64,000 nt of DNA from assembly GCA_021732845.1 (NCBI GenBank), contig JAKFUF010000004.1:1-64000 (forward strand). The letters are read 5' to 3'. Position 1 is the stretch's first letter, and the number at the start of each line of letters is the position of its first letter. A model generated the notes under the pieces. The model saw only the letters and a program-made list of their open reading frames with translations. It had not been told where the DNA came from and made no database searches. The DNA comes from Planctomycetaceae bacterium (lineage in GTDB: Bacteria > Planctomycetota > Planctomycetia > Planctomycetales > Planctomycetaceae). The position numbers and the translations under genes were made by a program. Shown here in pieces: positions 1 to 9,011 of this stretch.

Positions 1-221
1 TCGAGATCTTCTACCTGCCCTGCGGAGCCCCCGAACTCAATCCGGACGAATACCTCAACCACGACACGAAGGCGGCGGTCAACGCCGAAAGACTCCCCTC
101 CACACGGGAGGAGCTCCAGTCCAACCTGAACGCCTTCATGCAGAGGCTCGCACGGCTCCCCCAGCATGTCATGGCCTTCTTCCAGCACCCCTGCGCCCAA
201 TACGCCGCCGAACTTAGGTGA
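1..221 (+). pseudogene. IS630-family transposase, C-terminal fragment
   Basis: The open frame enters from the left edge (first full codon at base 3) and stops with TGA at 219-221. It contains the segment APELNPDEYLNHDTK, the signature around the last acidic residue of the DDE catalytic triad in IS630-type transposases, followed by the usual short helical tail. Only about 72 residues lie in the window, so whether the 5' part is intact cannot be judged here. The stop codon is only 7 bases from the end of the convergent WD40 reading frame, so the insertion element probably abuts or cut that gene. Confidence 0.75.
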
Positions 222-228
222 TGTTGTT

Positions 229-2427
229 TCAGGCCGAGGTAATAACATCCCTTACGATGCAGGTGCCCTTGAAATCCGATCTTGTGAGGACGAATCTGCC
301 ATCAGGGCTAAAGACCAAGCTGTGAAGCCCCCCCCAGTTCATCGGCTCACCTGCACTTTCACCAGATTCAGAACACCTGCGTTGCGCGGCACCGTTACTT
401 GACACAGTGACAAACTGCGATCCATCAGTCGTAAAAGCGACTCCCCGGCACGTTTCAAATGCAGTTCCGATCGCTTCGCCCGTTCTTGCATTGCAGAGAA
501 TAGCTGAGTCGTACGCATGGGTAACCAAACGATCGCCCGCCGAATTGAATTGAACACGATTGACGGCATGGCTGTGGTGAAGGGACTGGCCGATTTGTGT
601 GCGTGTTCTGAAATTCCAGAGTTCAGTCGTGCCTGATTGCTCGGTCACTGTTTCCGCTTCAAAAAAAGGTTCTCTGACTCCAGTCAAAAGCTCCCTGTAC
701 GACCCACGGCCAATGGCGATGAGCGCACCGTCTGAGTTGAATGCGACAATGGCTCCCCGCCCATCCTTGTTCGGAACGCCAATCGAAAGGGATTCTGCAC
801 GACATGCCTCAGTCCAGACTCGAATTTCACCGTCATCCGACCCACACGCAAAGAACGTGCCAGCGTGGCTGAAGGCCAAACAAGTTACATGACCTTCGAC
901 CTGAAATGTCCCTCCAAGTGCACGTCCCGAGACTAGATCCCAGAGGCGCGCCTCGCCAGTGCCAGACGAATTGTATCCCCCGACCAGGATTCGCGAACCA
1001 TCCGGACTAAATAAGGCGCAGAGGACGCAATGGAGAGGTTGTCGTGGCAGTTTGGCAGACTCGCCAGTCTGAAGGTCCCGAACAGTAACCGTGGAATTAG
1101 TGGTTACCAGAAACCTCTTTCCATCCGGGCTGATCTCCATCTGGGATCGGCCGGACGAACTGATCGGAGTGCCCAAGCGATTCCCCGCCTTCAGGTCATA
1201 CCTATGTATCGTCCCGTCTTCGTATTGCACGACTGCCCAACGAGCGCTCTGGTCCATCGCAGCGGAAGTTGCAACTGCGGAGTATGTAATTGGCATGCCG
1301 GCCGGTTGTGCAGCCACGGCGTCCCATAGCTGAACGTGTGCTTTCGGCTCGTCATCGCCACCGATCGTGCGGAAACCAACGAGAACGTGGGTGTTGTCAC
1401 CGCAAAATTCCGCGAACGATACCGGACCACGAGTTCTGCGCATCAATAACCTTAAAGGCTTTCCGGTCCACCCATCCATTACATATGTCTCGTAACCCGG
1501 TGAGCTATCTCCACTGCCCCCTGGTAGGCGGTCGCCGTCAGCGCCACGGCGAACATGGACACAGTCCAGGAAAAAAGCACTATTTGGCGTCGGAATGAGC
1601 GATTGATGGGCATTTATGAATACATAGCCGCCCTGCAACTCACCAACTGGCATGAGTGTATTTGCATCCCATGCCTCAGTCCTCCTGGGCTCCAGGCCGA
1701 TGTTCGTAATAGTTCGGATGTATTGCCCATCGGCCCTAAATACTGCTGCCGCGAGACTGCCGCCCGTGATTTTCAATATGCGGTCGCTCGCAATGCCAGT
1801 TCTGGCATCCCAAAAGCCAAGCTCTGCAGAGGAGCCCGCCATGAGGCAATTGTCATCGGGGCTAAACTGAATGCATGTCACGCCACTCCGAAGTCGCATC
1901 GCCAAGGGGATCGCGCGGCAGTCCGAAGTTATAGCATTGACGAGCAGTCGTCGATATGATGGTTGTAATGGGTCATGGCGGTCTGAATGAAATAATGCGC
2001 AGCTGAACTGTAGTGTCGCAACAGTTACGCGGCCGTCACTGAGTGACTTGACGCCTTTCTGGAAGAATGTCTGTGCCAGTTGGCGTTTCGCTGTTCGAAG
2101 TGCCTTTCGCGTTTCGCGACGCCGGCGCTCAGCGTGCAATTGTCGCAACGTGTCCTCTCGGATCGATGCTGAAATAAAAGCAATTGTTGCAGGGGCGATG
2201 ATTTCTGCAGCATCTGAAAGTATTTGTCGACCTTCTTCCAGGGGCAGTCCCGGTGAAAGCAGCAGGCTGGGGTCAGGGGTTTGCTCCCATTTCCGTTGAC
2301 TTTGCTCGACTTTGCTCCACTCGGGCGCGGAGTCGCAGATTGTCATGATATTTATTGATCCATTCAGCGAGTTGGCCCCAGTTGCGGAGTATTGCCTCAT
2401 GGACAAAACTGGCAATCGGAGTATCAC
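229..2427 (-). pseudogene. WD40 half of a frameshifted DUF4062-STAND-WD40 protein
   Basis: This frame encodes the distal part of the STAND gene whose first half is at 2273-4165. Homologous sequence starts near base 2318 (EQSQRKWEQTPDPSLLLSPG, a linker typical of nSTAND1-WD40 proteins). The first ~35 residues of the open frame are read out of phase over the upstream gene. After a coiled linker come at least six WD40-like blades ending in motifs such as FSPDG and LWDLVSG; these are presumed ligand sensors. No plausible ribosome site supports independent translation. A 10-bp tandem duplication at 2298-2317 separates it from the first half. The last blade ends against the IS630 fragment, so the C-terminus may also be truncated. 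Confidence 0.72.
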
Positions 2428-4165
2428 CTTCGCGATCCGTCGTTAGAAACCGTGCGGCGACGAGTGCTTCCGTCAACTTGCGACGGTCGTCATCGGATGT
2501 TAGGTCGGAGATGCTGGCGCGGCGGCGAACCATGGATTGCTCTCCACTCGTACTAGTGTCGGCAGTGATCAAGAGGGGGAGGATTTCTGGAAGTGCCGCG
2601 CGGACTTTGTCAGGAAGGGCGTTGAAGACTTCGGTGACGCGCTTCCCCAATGCTCCTTCGACTCCGGCCATTGACTGGTATGCGGCGATCATGAGGGTAC
2701 GCTGGTTTGGGTTGCGCTGCTGGTACAGTTCACTGAGGGCATATTGCAGCAATGGTAGGGCCGCAGGGTCGTCTGAGGCGTCTTCGAGGAGAAGTTCATC
2801 GAGGGTGCGACCGCTGTTCTGGTCTCGCTCAAACTGCAGCCCAGCCAGCCGTGCGGGCTCGGTAATCAGTCGGTGCAAGTCTGCAGTGCCTGGCGGGAGA
2901 AGGTCGAAATGGCCGTTGCCCGCTTTGAGCCGAATGAATGCCGGCTCCTGCTGGGCATGTGGAAAGAAATCGCTTCGCAAGGTAGCGAGAACTGCAATGT
3001 GGCCGGAGCGGGCAAAAACTTCCAGCAATTCCAAGAAGTGCTTCCTGTTCTCCCCGGGGATTCGGACGTCGGTCCAGAGTTCTTCTAACTGGTCAACCAC
3101 AAGCAACAGTTTGACGACGCCTTTTTCATTGTTGCCCGCACGGAGAAAGGCTGGTGCCAGGGTTAGCCTCATAGTTAGCGTGGGGTCTTTTGCGAAGCCC
3201 ACAGCAATGTCTTCCAAAGATGAGGCAGACGCACGCAATTCGGGCAATGTGTCAGCAAGTGCGCGGGTGAGACTTGACACCGGATCACCGCTTGCGAGGG
3301 ATGGTAAGAATGGAATCACGCGCCAAGCTTTTACATGCTCATCGTACGCGTGCTGGGTGAGGGCGGCGGCCACTCCGGCGCGTGCAAGGGAACTCTTGCC
3401 GGAGCCACTTGCACCCACGATGACCACACTGGCGCAGCCAGCCTGCTCCCGCTCACGCAGTCGCTGCAGCAGGTCGCATGTCTGTTCATCCCGGCCGTGG
3501 AAAATCGCGGCATGTTCAACATCGAAGAACTGTAGGCCGCGATACGGGTCGTCGAGCCACGTCGGCGCAAGATCCATGCCAAGTAGTTCCTGCAGCGCGC
3601 CTCGCAGGTGGGTGTGTAACCGCTGAGCGAAACTCACTGGTTCCGGGTAGCTGTGATAAGCACGGAGGTTTCGGCCGTGTTCATCGTGGAACTGTTCCTG
3701 AATGAAGGATTTTCCCAATTCCCGCTGAGCCACGAGATCCTGCCAGCGGTCAACCGGATGCTTCAATACGCCCTGTTGAAATCCCTCTTCGTCCTGTCGG
3801 GCGTACGCCAAGATTACCGGTCGCTTCCTGCCGCTCTGCTCAAACGAGGCGAGCATTAGGTCGAACTCTCGCTCGGTGCCACTGCGGTAGGGCAAACCGT
3901 CGGGGCGGGTTATCGCCGCGCCCAGCGGACTGCCGAGCCGCGACCAAAGGATGAAAACCGCCACGTCGATCGGCTGATGATGCAGAAAGACGTCAATCGT
4001 CTCCTGAAAGGACGCCGTGGCTGGAAGTGCCATATCTTCCCACATCACGGCCTGCAACGTCACACCCGTGTAGTGCCGCTGCAGGCTGTCGATCACCCGG
4101 CGGGCCTGATCTCGTTCTTCGGCAACATCGCCAGGACTGGAGATGAAAATGCGTAGCGTTGGCAT
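2273..4165 (-). CDS. DUF4062 / STAND NTPase (first half of a WD40 defence protein)
   Basis: The 630-residue product starts with a DUF4062 domain (residues about 1-110; FISSPGDVAEERDQAR), a fold related to TIR and other effector domains. It continues into a STAND-type P-loop ATPase (Walker A VGASGSGKSSLAR near residue 249, Walker B-like LLLVVDQLEELW). Such proteins usually carry C-terminal WD40 sensor repeats and act in antiphage abortive responses; that role is family knowledge, not shown here. The expected linker is interrupted at LRLRARVEQSRAK, where the frame runs to an early stop. Removing one copy of the 10-bp repeat at 2298-2317 restores one long frame to base 229. The truncated product could still be made, but without its sensor. 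Confidence 0.8.
   Translation of the reverse strand: MPTLRIFISSPGDVAEERDQARRVIDSLQRHYTGVTLQAVMWEDMALPATASFQETIDVFLHHQPIDVAVFILWSRLGSPLGAAITRPDGLPYRSGTEREFDLMLASFEQSGRKRPVILAYARQDEEGFQQGVLKHPVDRWQDLVAQRELGKSFIQEQFHDEHGRNLRAYHSYPEPVSFAQRLHTHLRGALQELLGMDLAPTWLDDPYRGLQFFDVEHAAIFHGRDEQTCDLLQRLREREQAGCASVVIVGASGSGKSSLARAGVAAALTQHAYDEHVKAWRVIPFLPSLASGDPVSSLTRALADTLPELRASASSLEDIAVGFAKDPTLTMRLTLAPAFLRAGNNEKGVVKLLLVVDQLEELWTDVRIPGENRKHFLELLEVFARSGHIAVLATLRSDFFPHAQQEPAFIRLKAGNGHFDLLPPGTADLHRLITEPARLAGLQFERDQNSGRTLDELLLEDASDDPAALPLLQYALSELYQQRNPNQRTLMIAAYQSMAGVEGALGKRVTEVFNALPDKVRAALPEILPLLITADTSTSGEQSMVRRRASISDLTSDDDRRKLTEALVAARFLTTDREGDTPIASFVHEAILRNWGQLAEWINKYHDNLRLRARVEQSRAKSTEMGANP
2298..2317. repeat. 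10-bp tandem duplication causing a frameshift
   Basis: GACTTTGCTC occurs twice in direct succession (2298-2307 and 2308-2317, plus strand). Because 10 is not a multiple of 3, the second copy shifts the minus-strand frame of the STAND gene. With one copy the frame reads RARVEQSQRKWEQTPDPSL, as expected for the family. Confidence 0.9.
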
Positions 4166-4323
4166 TTGAACCGGTCGCCAGAACTGTTCGAGATGTCAGC
4201 AGATGCGTGCGGTAGGAAGCTCAAACGGAGGCACGAATCTGTAGCAAGATCGTACTGCGGGCATGACAAACGTGCCAGCGGCAACTGCCAGATGAGGGTA
4301 GCAGCCTCGCCGGATCGCGAAAG

Positions 4324-4367
4324 CTGTTAACCGAGACTCTCGAACTGTTAACCGCTGCTGTTAACCG
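4324..4367. promoter_or_regulatory. Three direct copies of CTGTTAACCG
   Basis: The decamer CTGTTAACCG is present exactly at 4324-4333, 4345-4354 and 4358-4367 (starts 21 and 13 bases apart), 160-200 bases upstream of the DUF4062 gene start. Iterated boxes in a promoter region suggest a regulator binding site. The protein that binds is unknown. Confidence 0.45.
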
Positions 4368-4515
4368 GGGCAGAGAGTTGGAGAGTTTCCAGAGGGGTGC
4401 GGCCCAAATTGCCACCCTTCGGGACAGATCCCGTTGCATCAGGTGCGGACCGAGAGCGCCCACCTGTCGCGGTTCGTTTGCCGCAAACCCTTTACGGGCA
4501 TAGAGGTATACGAAA

Positions 4516-4545
4516 AAACGCCGGGCGATTTCTCACTCGGCGTTT
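4516..4545. terminator. Weak hairpin
   Basis: AAACGCCG at 4516-4523 pairs with CGGCGTTT at 4538-4545. The stem is 8 bp with a 14-base loop and only a short T run follows, so termination is uncertain. It lies in the otherwise gene-free stretch 4166-4748 between the STAND gene and the small HTH ORF. Confidence 0.3.
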
Positions 4546-4748
4546 CCGTAAACCATTGGGGACGTTGAAGTTATCCCAAAATGAAAAGCTCCCCGAGGCT
4601 GTCTCAACTCGATTCATGTTTCGTTGAGCGGGGAACCTTTCGTATCAACAGGTTACATCGAAGGGCCGTCATCGCCCTTCATCCCTGGAACGGTTCCGGC
4701 AGCCGCGTCCCCGAGGCAAAGCCGGTCCCGAAGGAGCGTCCTGATGGA

Positions 4749-4880
4749 ATGAAACTAGCCCGCCACTACCAGGCATTGCTCGATTCCGGCAAGTTCGAGA
4801 ACCGGGCTGCACTTGCCCGCCATTTGGGTGTCAGCCGGGCACGGGTGACACAGGTACTGCGGCGGCTTGGTGCACAGTAG
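4749..4880 (+). CDS. Small HTH protein, possibly a recombinase-associated remnant
   Basis: From ATG at 4749, preceded by GAAGGAG about 11 bases upstream, a 43-residue product reads as one helix-turn-helix unit (ALARHLGVSRARVTQVLRRL). The same HTH pattern follows the catalytic part of some planctomycete serine recombinases, so this may be a fragment of one rather than a separate regulator. The frame is open further upstream (to 4581), but that part shows no recognisable domain. The 135 bases after it before the convergent coiled-coil gene hold nothing recognisable. Confidence 0.4.
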   Translation: MKLARHYQALLDSGKFENRAALARHLGVSRARVTQVLRRLGAQ

Positions 4881-5015
4881 GGATCGGGTGCGGAAACGCG
4901 CTGTTATCCGCACTGCGTAGCTTTTCCGGGCGAGGGGCCTGACGGAAGCATCCTTTCTTCCCAGCAACAGCCCCATACCTGGAACGGCTTGTCCCTGCTT
5001 CGTGCCCAGAACCTC

Positions 5016-6575
5016 TTATGCGATTCCCTCGCCCTGGCCGCGTTGCTTCATTGGACCCGACGCCTGAGAAGGTCCTGAACCACCGGCAATTCCCTCAGGA
5101 GTGGCCGACGGATTATCGAAAGTACGCCCCTCGGTTTGCAGTTTCGCCACCATTTGCATGAGCGGGTCAACTCCCACGTCCTTAGTAATCGCCATATCAG
5201 CGCTAATACGCAAATCTTCCACGCTGATATACTCGGATTGGCCATCAACACCGGGAGTTACACGATCATTTGACGCCAGACGCGTTGGCGGCGAGCTCAA
5301 CTCAGGGTCCGGCAGTCTGGAGTTGGGCTTGTCCAAACCGAGCACCTTCTGGATAGAAGATCTAAGTTTATCAATGGTTTTGCGGAAAAACCCTTTCTTC
5401 TTTTCATCCGGCTTTACGGGCTGCTTCGGCTTGATCTGCGTTTGGGGTTTCTCTGCCTGAAGCTGTGCGGGAGGCTTGATAGGCTTGGCGATTTTTCTGG
5501 CCAGCTCTTCCTGTCTTGTTTTTTCTTCCTGTCTAACTCGCTCTTCCTGCCGGGCTTTTTCGTCTGCCCTGGCTTTTTCTTCCCTAGCCCTTGCTTCCTG
5601 TTGAGTTTTCTCAGCTTCCTGATCCTGGATCTTTGGTTTCGTCGGCTGAGTGTCCTGCGACCCTTTCTTTTGCAAGTCCTCAGCGGTATGCTCAACAACG
5701 GTTGAGGATCCAGCACGGCCGCTCTTCTCAGTGGTTTGAGTGGCTACCAGAACCGATCCCTGCTTGACAGGGTTGCCGAATTTATCCACTGCTTTCAAAT
5801 TCATCTGACTGTGGACACGACCGTCCTTGTCCGTCACGTTCACTATCTCGACTTTGACTCCCTCACCCTGTTTGAGCAGGTCCTGGAGTTTTTGTTTCGG
5901 GATAGCATCTTTTGGAAGCATTTTCTCCAACCGCCCGGCAGCCGCCTTCAGTTCATCATCCGTCGCAGGCTTGCCACTTTCCTTGTCAATAAAGGCCGTC
6001 CCGACTGACTGCGAATAGCTGGTCTTTGTCTTGGGATCGGTTACTGTAACATTAACAAAGTCGGGGGTTGTTTTTTCGTTCGTGCTGGATGATCTATCGA
6101 TTGCACTCACAATAGTAGTCGTTTGCTCCAGCCCACCACGATACTTGACGCTCTTGGTCATCACATCACGGTGCAAGTCGCCTTCCTGTCCGCGATCTTC
6201 GTACTGGAATGAGTCCTTGCTAAACCCAAACTTGGCCAGGATGTCGTTGGCCTGCTTGCTACCGTGCTCGTCTAGCTTGAATCCACTACCCTTGACCAGC
6301 GGAACATTCTCCTTGTCCTCGCCACCACCTGCACGCATTTCGGTCCCAATCAGCTTCTTGACATCTACGTTCACGCTGTTTGTCGAAAACTTGATTTCGC
6401 CGCGCTTCATCAGCACACCGCGCTCATCTTTCAGCTTGTCCTCGAGGATGGCAGCACCTTCCTCGTACTGCTTGCGTTTTGCCTCCCTGTTCTCCTTGTC
6501 CTTATTAGCCTTGGCGGCCTCCTGCTCCTGTAGCTCTTTCAGCTTCCTTTGCAGTTCTTTGATTTCTTCTGCCAT
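5016..6575 (-). CDS. Coiled-coil protein of unknown function
   Basis: I do not recognise a family for this 519-residue protein. It starts with a charged coiled coil (MAEEIKELQRKLKELQEQE). A mixed central region of about 250 residues follows, then a strongly repetitive Glu/Arg/Lys segment (repeats of the type EEKARQEERVRQEEK), a Pro/Lys-rich linker and a short acidic tail. There is no signal peptide or membrane segment. Long charged coiled coils of this type are common in structural or scaffolding proteins, but no specific role can be assigned. It is transcribed away from the sspB operon; the preceding gene on the same strand ends 374 bases upstream. Confidence 0.75.
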   Translation of the reverse strand: MAEEIKELQRKLKELQEQEAAKANKDKENREAKRKQYEEGAAILEDKLKDERGVLMKRGEIKFSTNSVNVDVKKLIGTEMRAGGGEDKENVPLVKGSGFKLDEHGSKQANDILAKFGFSKDSFQYEDRGQEGDLHRDVMTKSVKYRGGLEQTTTIVSAIDRSSSTNEKTTPDFVNVTVTDPKTKTSYSQSVGTAFIDKESGKPATDDELKAAAGRLEKMLPKDAIPKQKLQDLLKQGEGVKVEIVNVTDKDGRVHSQMNLKAVDKFGNPVKQGSVLVATQTTEKSGRAGSSTVVEHTAEDLQKKGSQDTQPTKPKIQDQEAEKTQQEARAREEKARADEKARQEERVRQEEKTRQEELARKIAKPIKPPAQLQAEKPQTQIKPKQPVKPDEKKKGFFRKTIDKLRSSIQKVLGLDKPNSRLPDPELSSPPTRLASNDRVTPGVDGQSEYISVEDLRISADMAITKDVGVDPLMQMVAKLQTEGRTFDNPSATPEGIAGGSGPSQASGPMKQRGQGEGIA

Positions 6576-6856
6576 AAACCATCCTTTTCATCCTGTCATT
6601 ATGTAGAGTGCAGCATCTTGCCTGCCTATCGCAAGTGTGTGAGTACACCACCGTGATTCTCCAACGGTAACATATAAACGTTACAGGTTTATGACGATTC
6701 AGTGACGCTATGCGGACGATGTGAATAACTACAATTAATGTTTTCACCTATGCGCCGTTTCTGCACTCGCCCTAAGAAATGCGGTTTCTGCAATGCAATC
6801 ATAGACTTATTCGAGGCCCGCCATGTCATCGTGGCACGCTGCACCTGTTACGGACG

Positions 6857-6873
6857 GTTAACGTCTTGTTAAC
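6857..6873. promoter_or_regulatory. Paired GTTAAC boxes, 11-bp spacing
   Basis: GTTAAC at 6857-6862 and again at 6868-6873, exactly 11 bases apart, in the gap 6576-6948 between two minus-strand genes of unknown function. A related inverted pair, GTAAC (6667-6671) and GTTAC (6680-6684), lies about 100 bases from the start of the coiled-coil gene. The same 11-bp pairing recurs at 7540-7556 and 47502-47518, which suggests a shared operator. No other gene was seen in this gap. Confidence 0.4.
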
Positions 6874-6948
6874 TATTTGAGGAATCGCTTAAACGCCTTG
6901 CCCTGTATTTTGTCGCTGGCAACGAACGTGACGCAGGCAGGGGATGGA

Positions 6949-7482
6949 CTACGCACCGCGACCTTCGGATTGACCGGCCCGGCGACTCATGGATGCGAGA
7001 ATGTTTCCAATGAGGCCGGGCAGGTTCTCTCGGCCCTGATCGGTCACGGCGCCGCCAGTCCTCACGATGAGATCAATAACGCTACGGGAGATCCCGTCCG
7101 GCGTGTTCGGCTCAATGTTTGGTGCGACCGTCTCTGCTGGCTGTTGCTTCGTCTTCCAAGTGCTCATACGGTAGGAGAAGGCCTGAGCCGTTCCCATGCT
7201 GATCGACAGATTGGTCAGCACTGAGTCCAGTGTGTCGCCGACATCGCCTGCATTGAAGGTGATGGATCGTGGCGTGTCCGCCTTTCCTTCCTTTATCACG
7301 CCAGACTGCACTTGCTTTCCCGTTGCAAAGGCGACTCCTTCACGGATGCGGGCGGTAAGGAAATCGACTTGCCCTGGCTCATACCCGCCATCAAGGGAAA
7401 TTATCATACTCTTGCCCAGTTGACCCAGGTGTACTTTATTGCCACCAATGCTAAATGCTTTCCTGTTGTCGGATGATGTCAT
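6949..7482 (-). CDS. Protein of unknown function
   Basis: I do not recognise the family of this 177-residue product. The start at 7482 is chosen because GGAGAGG sits 8-10 bases upstream; the frame is open for 14 more codons. The N-terminal half has beta-rich sequence (FSIGGNKVHLGQLGKSMIIS), followed by a Pro-rich linker and a C-terminal helical segment. No membrane or signal sequence is present. It is divergent from the sigma-like gene at 7781, and a GTTACT/GTTAAC pair 11 bases apart (7540-7556) lies in the shared upstream region. Confidence 0.7.
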   Translation of the reverse strand: MTSSDNRKAFSIGGNKVHLGQLGKSMIISLDGGYEPGQVDFLTARIREGVAFATGKQVQSGVIKEGKADTPRSITFNAGDVGDTLDSVLTNLSISMGTAQAFSYRMSTWKTKQQPAETVAPNIEPNTPDGISRSVIDLIVRTGGAVTDQGRENLPGLIGNILASMSRRAGQSEGRGA

Positions 7483-7539
7483 AGTCACGCCCTCTCCATG
7501 CTTTCTGCGTATTGGTGGAACCAAGTGTACCGCCGAAGC

Positions 7540-7556
7540 GTTACTAATTCGTTAAC
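7540..7556. promoter_or_regulatory. GTTACT-N5-GTTAAC box pair
   Basis: GTTACT (7540-7545) and GTTAAC (7551-7556) are spaced 11 bases apart, about 60 bases upstream of the minus-strand start at 7482, in the divergent region shared with the sigma-like gene. This matches the arrangement seen at 6857-6873 and 47502-47518. Confidence 0.35.
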
Positions 7557-7780
7557 GCCGGACTCGACTACACGTCACGTCAGCGCGCGCATTGAGGCAC
7601 TGGCTACATAGGCATCGGGTTCAGGAATGTGCAAGTAGAGTGCCGCTCTTTGGAAACGTGATGCTATATCTTTGGTGACATATCACGCTGGAATAGTGAT
7701 TGCCACACACTCTCCAGTGTGTTAATTACCGTCAACTATTATTCAATAACACAGACCAGCGTAAGGAGGCGTGGCCATGC

Positions 7781-8773
7781 ATGACCCAGTCCAAGAACAC
7801 TGATACCCTTTCCCCCCAATTGCATTTCTCCGGCCCGCAGGATGACGCGCATTTGAATGCCTGGCGGGAACTCCGCCGTCGTATGAGCGGTGGACTGGAC
7901 GACGGAAAGTATGTGCTCCCCCACATGAACCTGCTCAATGAACTCGCCTTCGGCAATCAGCCTTTACACGTCACCATTGCTGCCATTCCGGGCGGAAGCG
8001 ATGGCTATACACGCGCCAAGCAGTCGGTCGAGTCCCTCATGGCAGACCTCTCGTTCCTGCAACTGGAGGACAAGAGGTATCGGCCGCTCTACCGAAGCCT
8101 GGTTGCTGGCTTGGTCGGAAAATGGACCGCATACCGCGACGGGGACGGGCAACTGGATGGTGACAGTCCCGACAGATTGGCAAACCTGCTCGCGACGCGT
8201 GAAGGAGCCTTCCTCTGCGGTGCCCTCCGGATGTCCCAGGACGGCACACTCACCATAAAAATTGACTATGTAGGCCAGCAATTAGGTGTCGTGCCTGCGT
8301 CACCCGGACACGACAAGATCGTCGAGAAGGCCGAACAACTTCTTTCTCGCGCGCTCCTGACCTACGAACTTTCCGGGGGGGGGCATTTCAACACTTTCGT
8401 CATTGGCGCGCTGGATCGATTCCTCCTGCTCGGTGTCACGAAGTCAACGAAATCTGACAAAGACCCCGTTTTGACAGCGCGTGAGGTGATTCCTGAATTT
8501 GTCCCCTCACGCACGGCATCACCCCTCGACACCATTCTGGAGGATGAGGACCGGCATCTGCGACTGACCAAACTGCATTCCGTACTTCGGAATCTTCCGG
8601 AAAATGACCGCAAGTTGGCCCAGGACCTCTTCGGGTTGGACGGCAACAGCAAACGGGGACAGAATGCGATTGCTCAGGAACTGGGGGTCAGGAAGCAAGC
8701 CGTAAGTCTACAGCGTAAGCGTCTGCTGAAAGAACTTCGCGAGGCAATGGGCGACGAAGAAATCGAGCGGTAA
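7781..8773 (+). CDS. Sigma-region-4-like transcriptional regulator
   Basis: The 330-residue product ends in a helix-turn-helix that resembles sigma factor region 4 (RNLPENDRKLAQDLFGLDG ... AIAQELGVRKQAVSLQRKRL, last ~65 residues). The first 230 residues match no sigma region 2 that I can see, so it may be a sigma-like DNA-binding protein and not a full sigma factor. The ATG at 7781 follows AAGGAGG at 7763-7769; the 11-base spacer is long, and a TTG at 7700 keeps the frame open upstream. It points towards the DUF6088 regulator and the phosphorothioation operon, separated by 238 bases with no other gene, so it could influence their expression. That link is inference. Confidence 0.65.
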   Translation: MTQSKNTDTLSPQLHFSGPQDDAHLNAWRELRRRMSGGLDDGKYVLPHMNLLNELAFGNQPLHVTIAAIPGGSDGYTRAKQSVESLMADLSFLQLEDKRYRPLYRSLVAGLVGKWTAYRDGDGQLDGDSPDRLANLLATREGAFLCGALRMSQDGTLTIKIDYVGQQLGVVPASPGHDKIVEKAEQLLSRALLTYELSGGGHFNTFVIGALDRFLLLGVTKSTKSDKDPVLTAREVIPEFVPSRTASPLDTILEDEDRHLRLTKLHSVLRNLPENDRKLAQDLFGLDGNSKRGQNAIAQELGVRKQAVSLQRKRLLKELREAMGDEEIER

Positions 8774-8970
8774 GTCACGCTCCAGGCCGCCTTGACTGCT
8801 TGCAGGAATTCTCCCACATCCTTGTTCAGGGCTTCCCTGCCCACACCGTTCTTCACAGCAAATTCAGGTTGAACCCGATCCCTCGGATTCGCTCGCCAAT
8901 TCACCACGTTCGGAACTGGCGTGCGGATAGCTGGTTGCGTCGGCCAATCGTTGGGCGCGACCCTTGCGTT

Positions 8971-9000
8971 TGTCAGAAAATCGCATACGATTTCCTGACA
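8971..9000. promoter_or_regulatory. 30-bp inverted repeat, probable operator
   Basis: TGTCAGAAAATCG (8971-8983) and CGATTTCCTGACA (8988-9000) are inverted copies with one mismatch around CATA. The element ends 11 bases before the ATG of the DUF6088 gene and overlaps its ribosome site region (GGAGGG). AbiEi-type antitoxins are known to repress their own promoter through inverted repeats, which fits this position. Confidence 0.7.
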
Positions 9001-9011
9001 GGAGGGCTTGA

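Noticed and set aside
2355-3626. Long plus-strand open frame of 423 codons
   Set aside because: It is antisense to the STAND ATPase gene, whose product has clear motifs; the plus-strand protein is Ser/Arg-rich with no domain.
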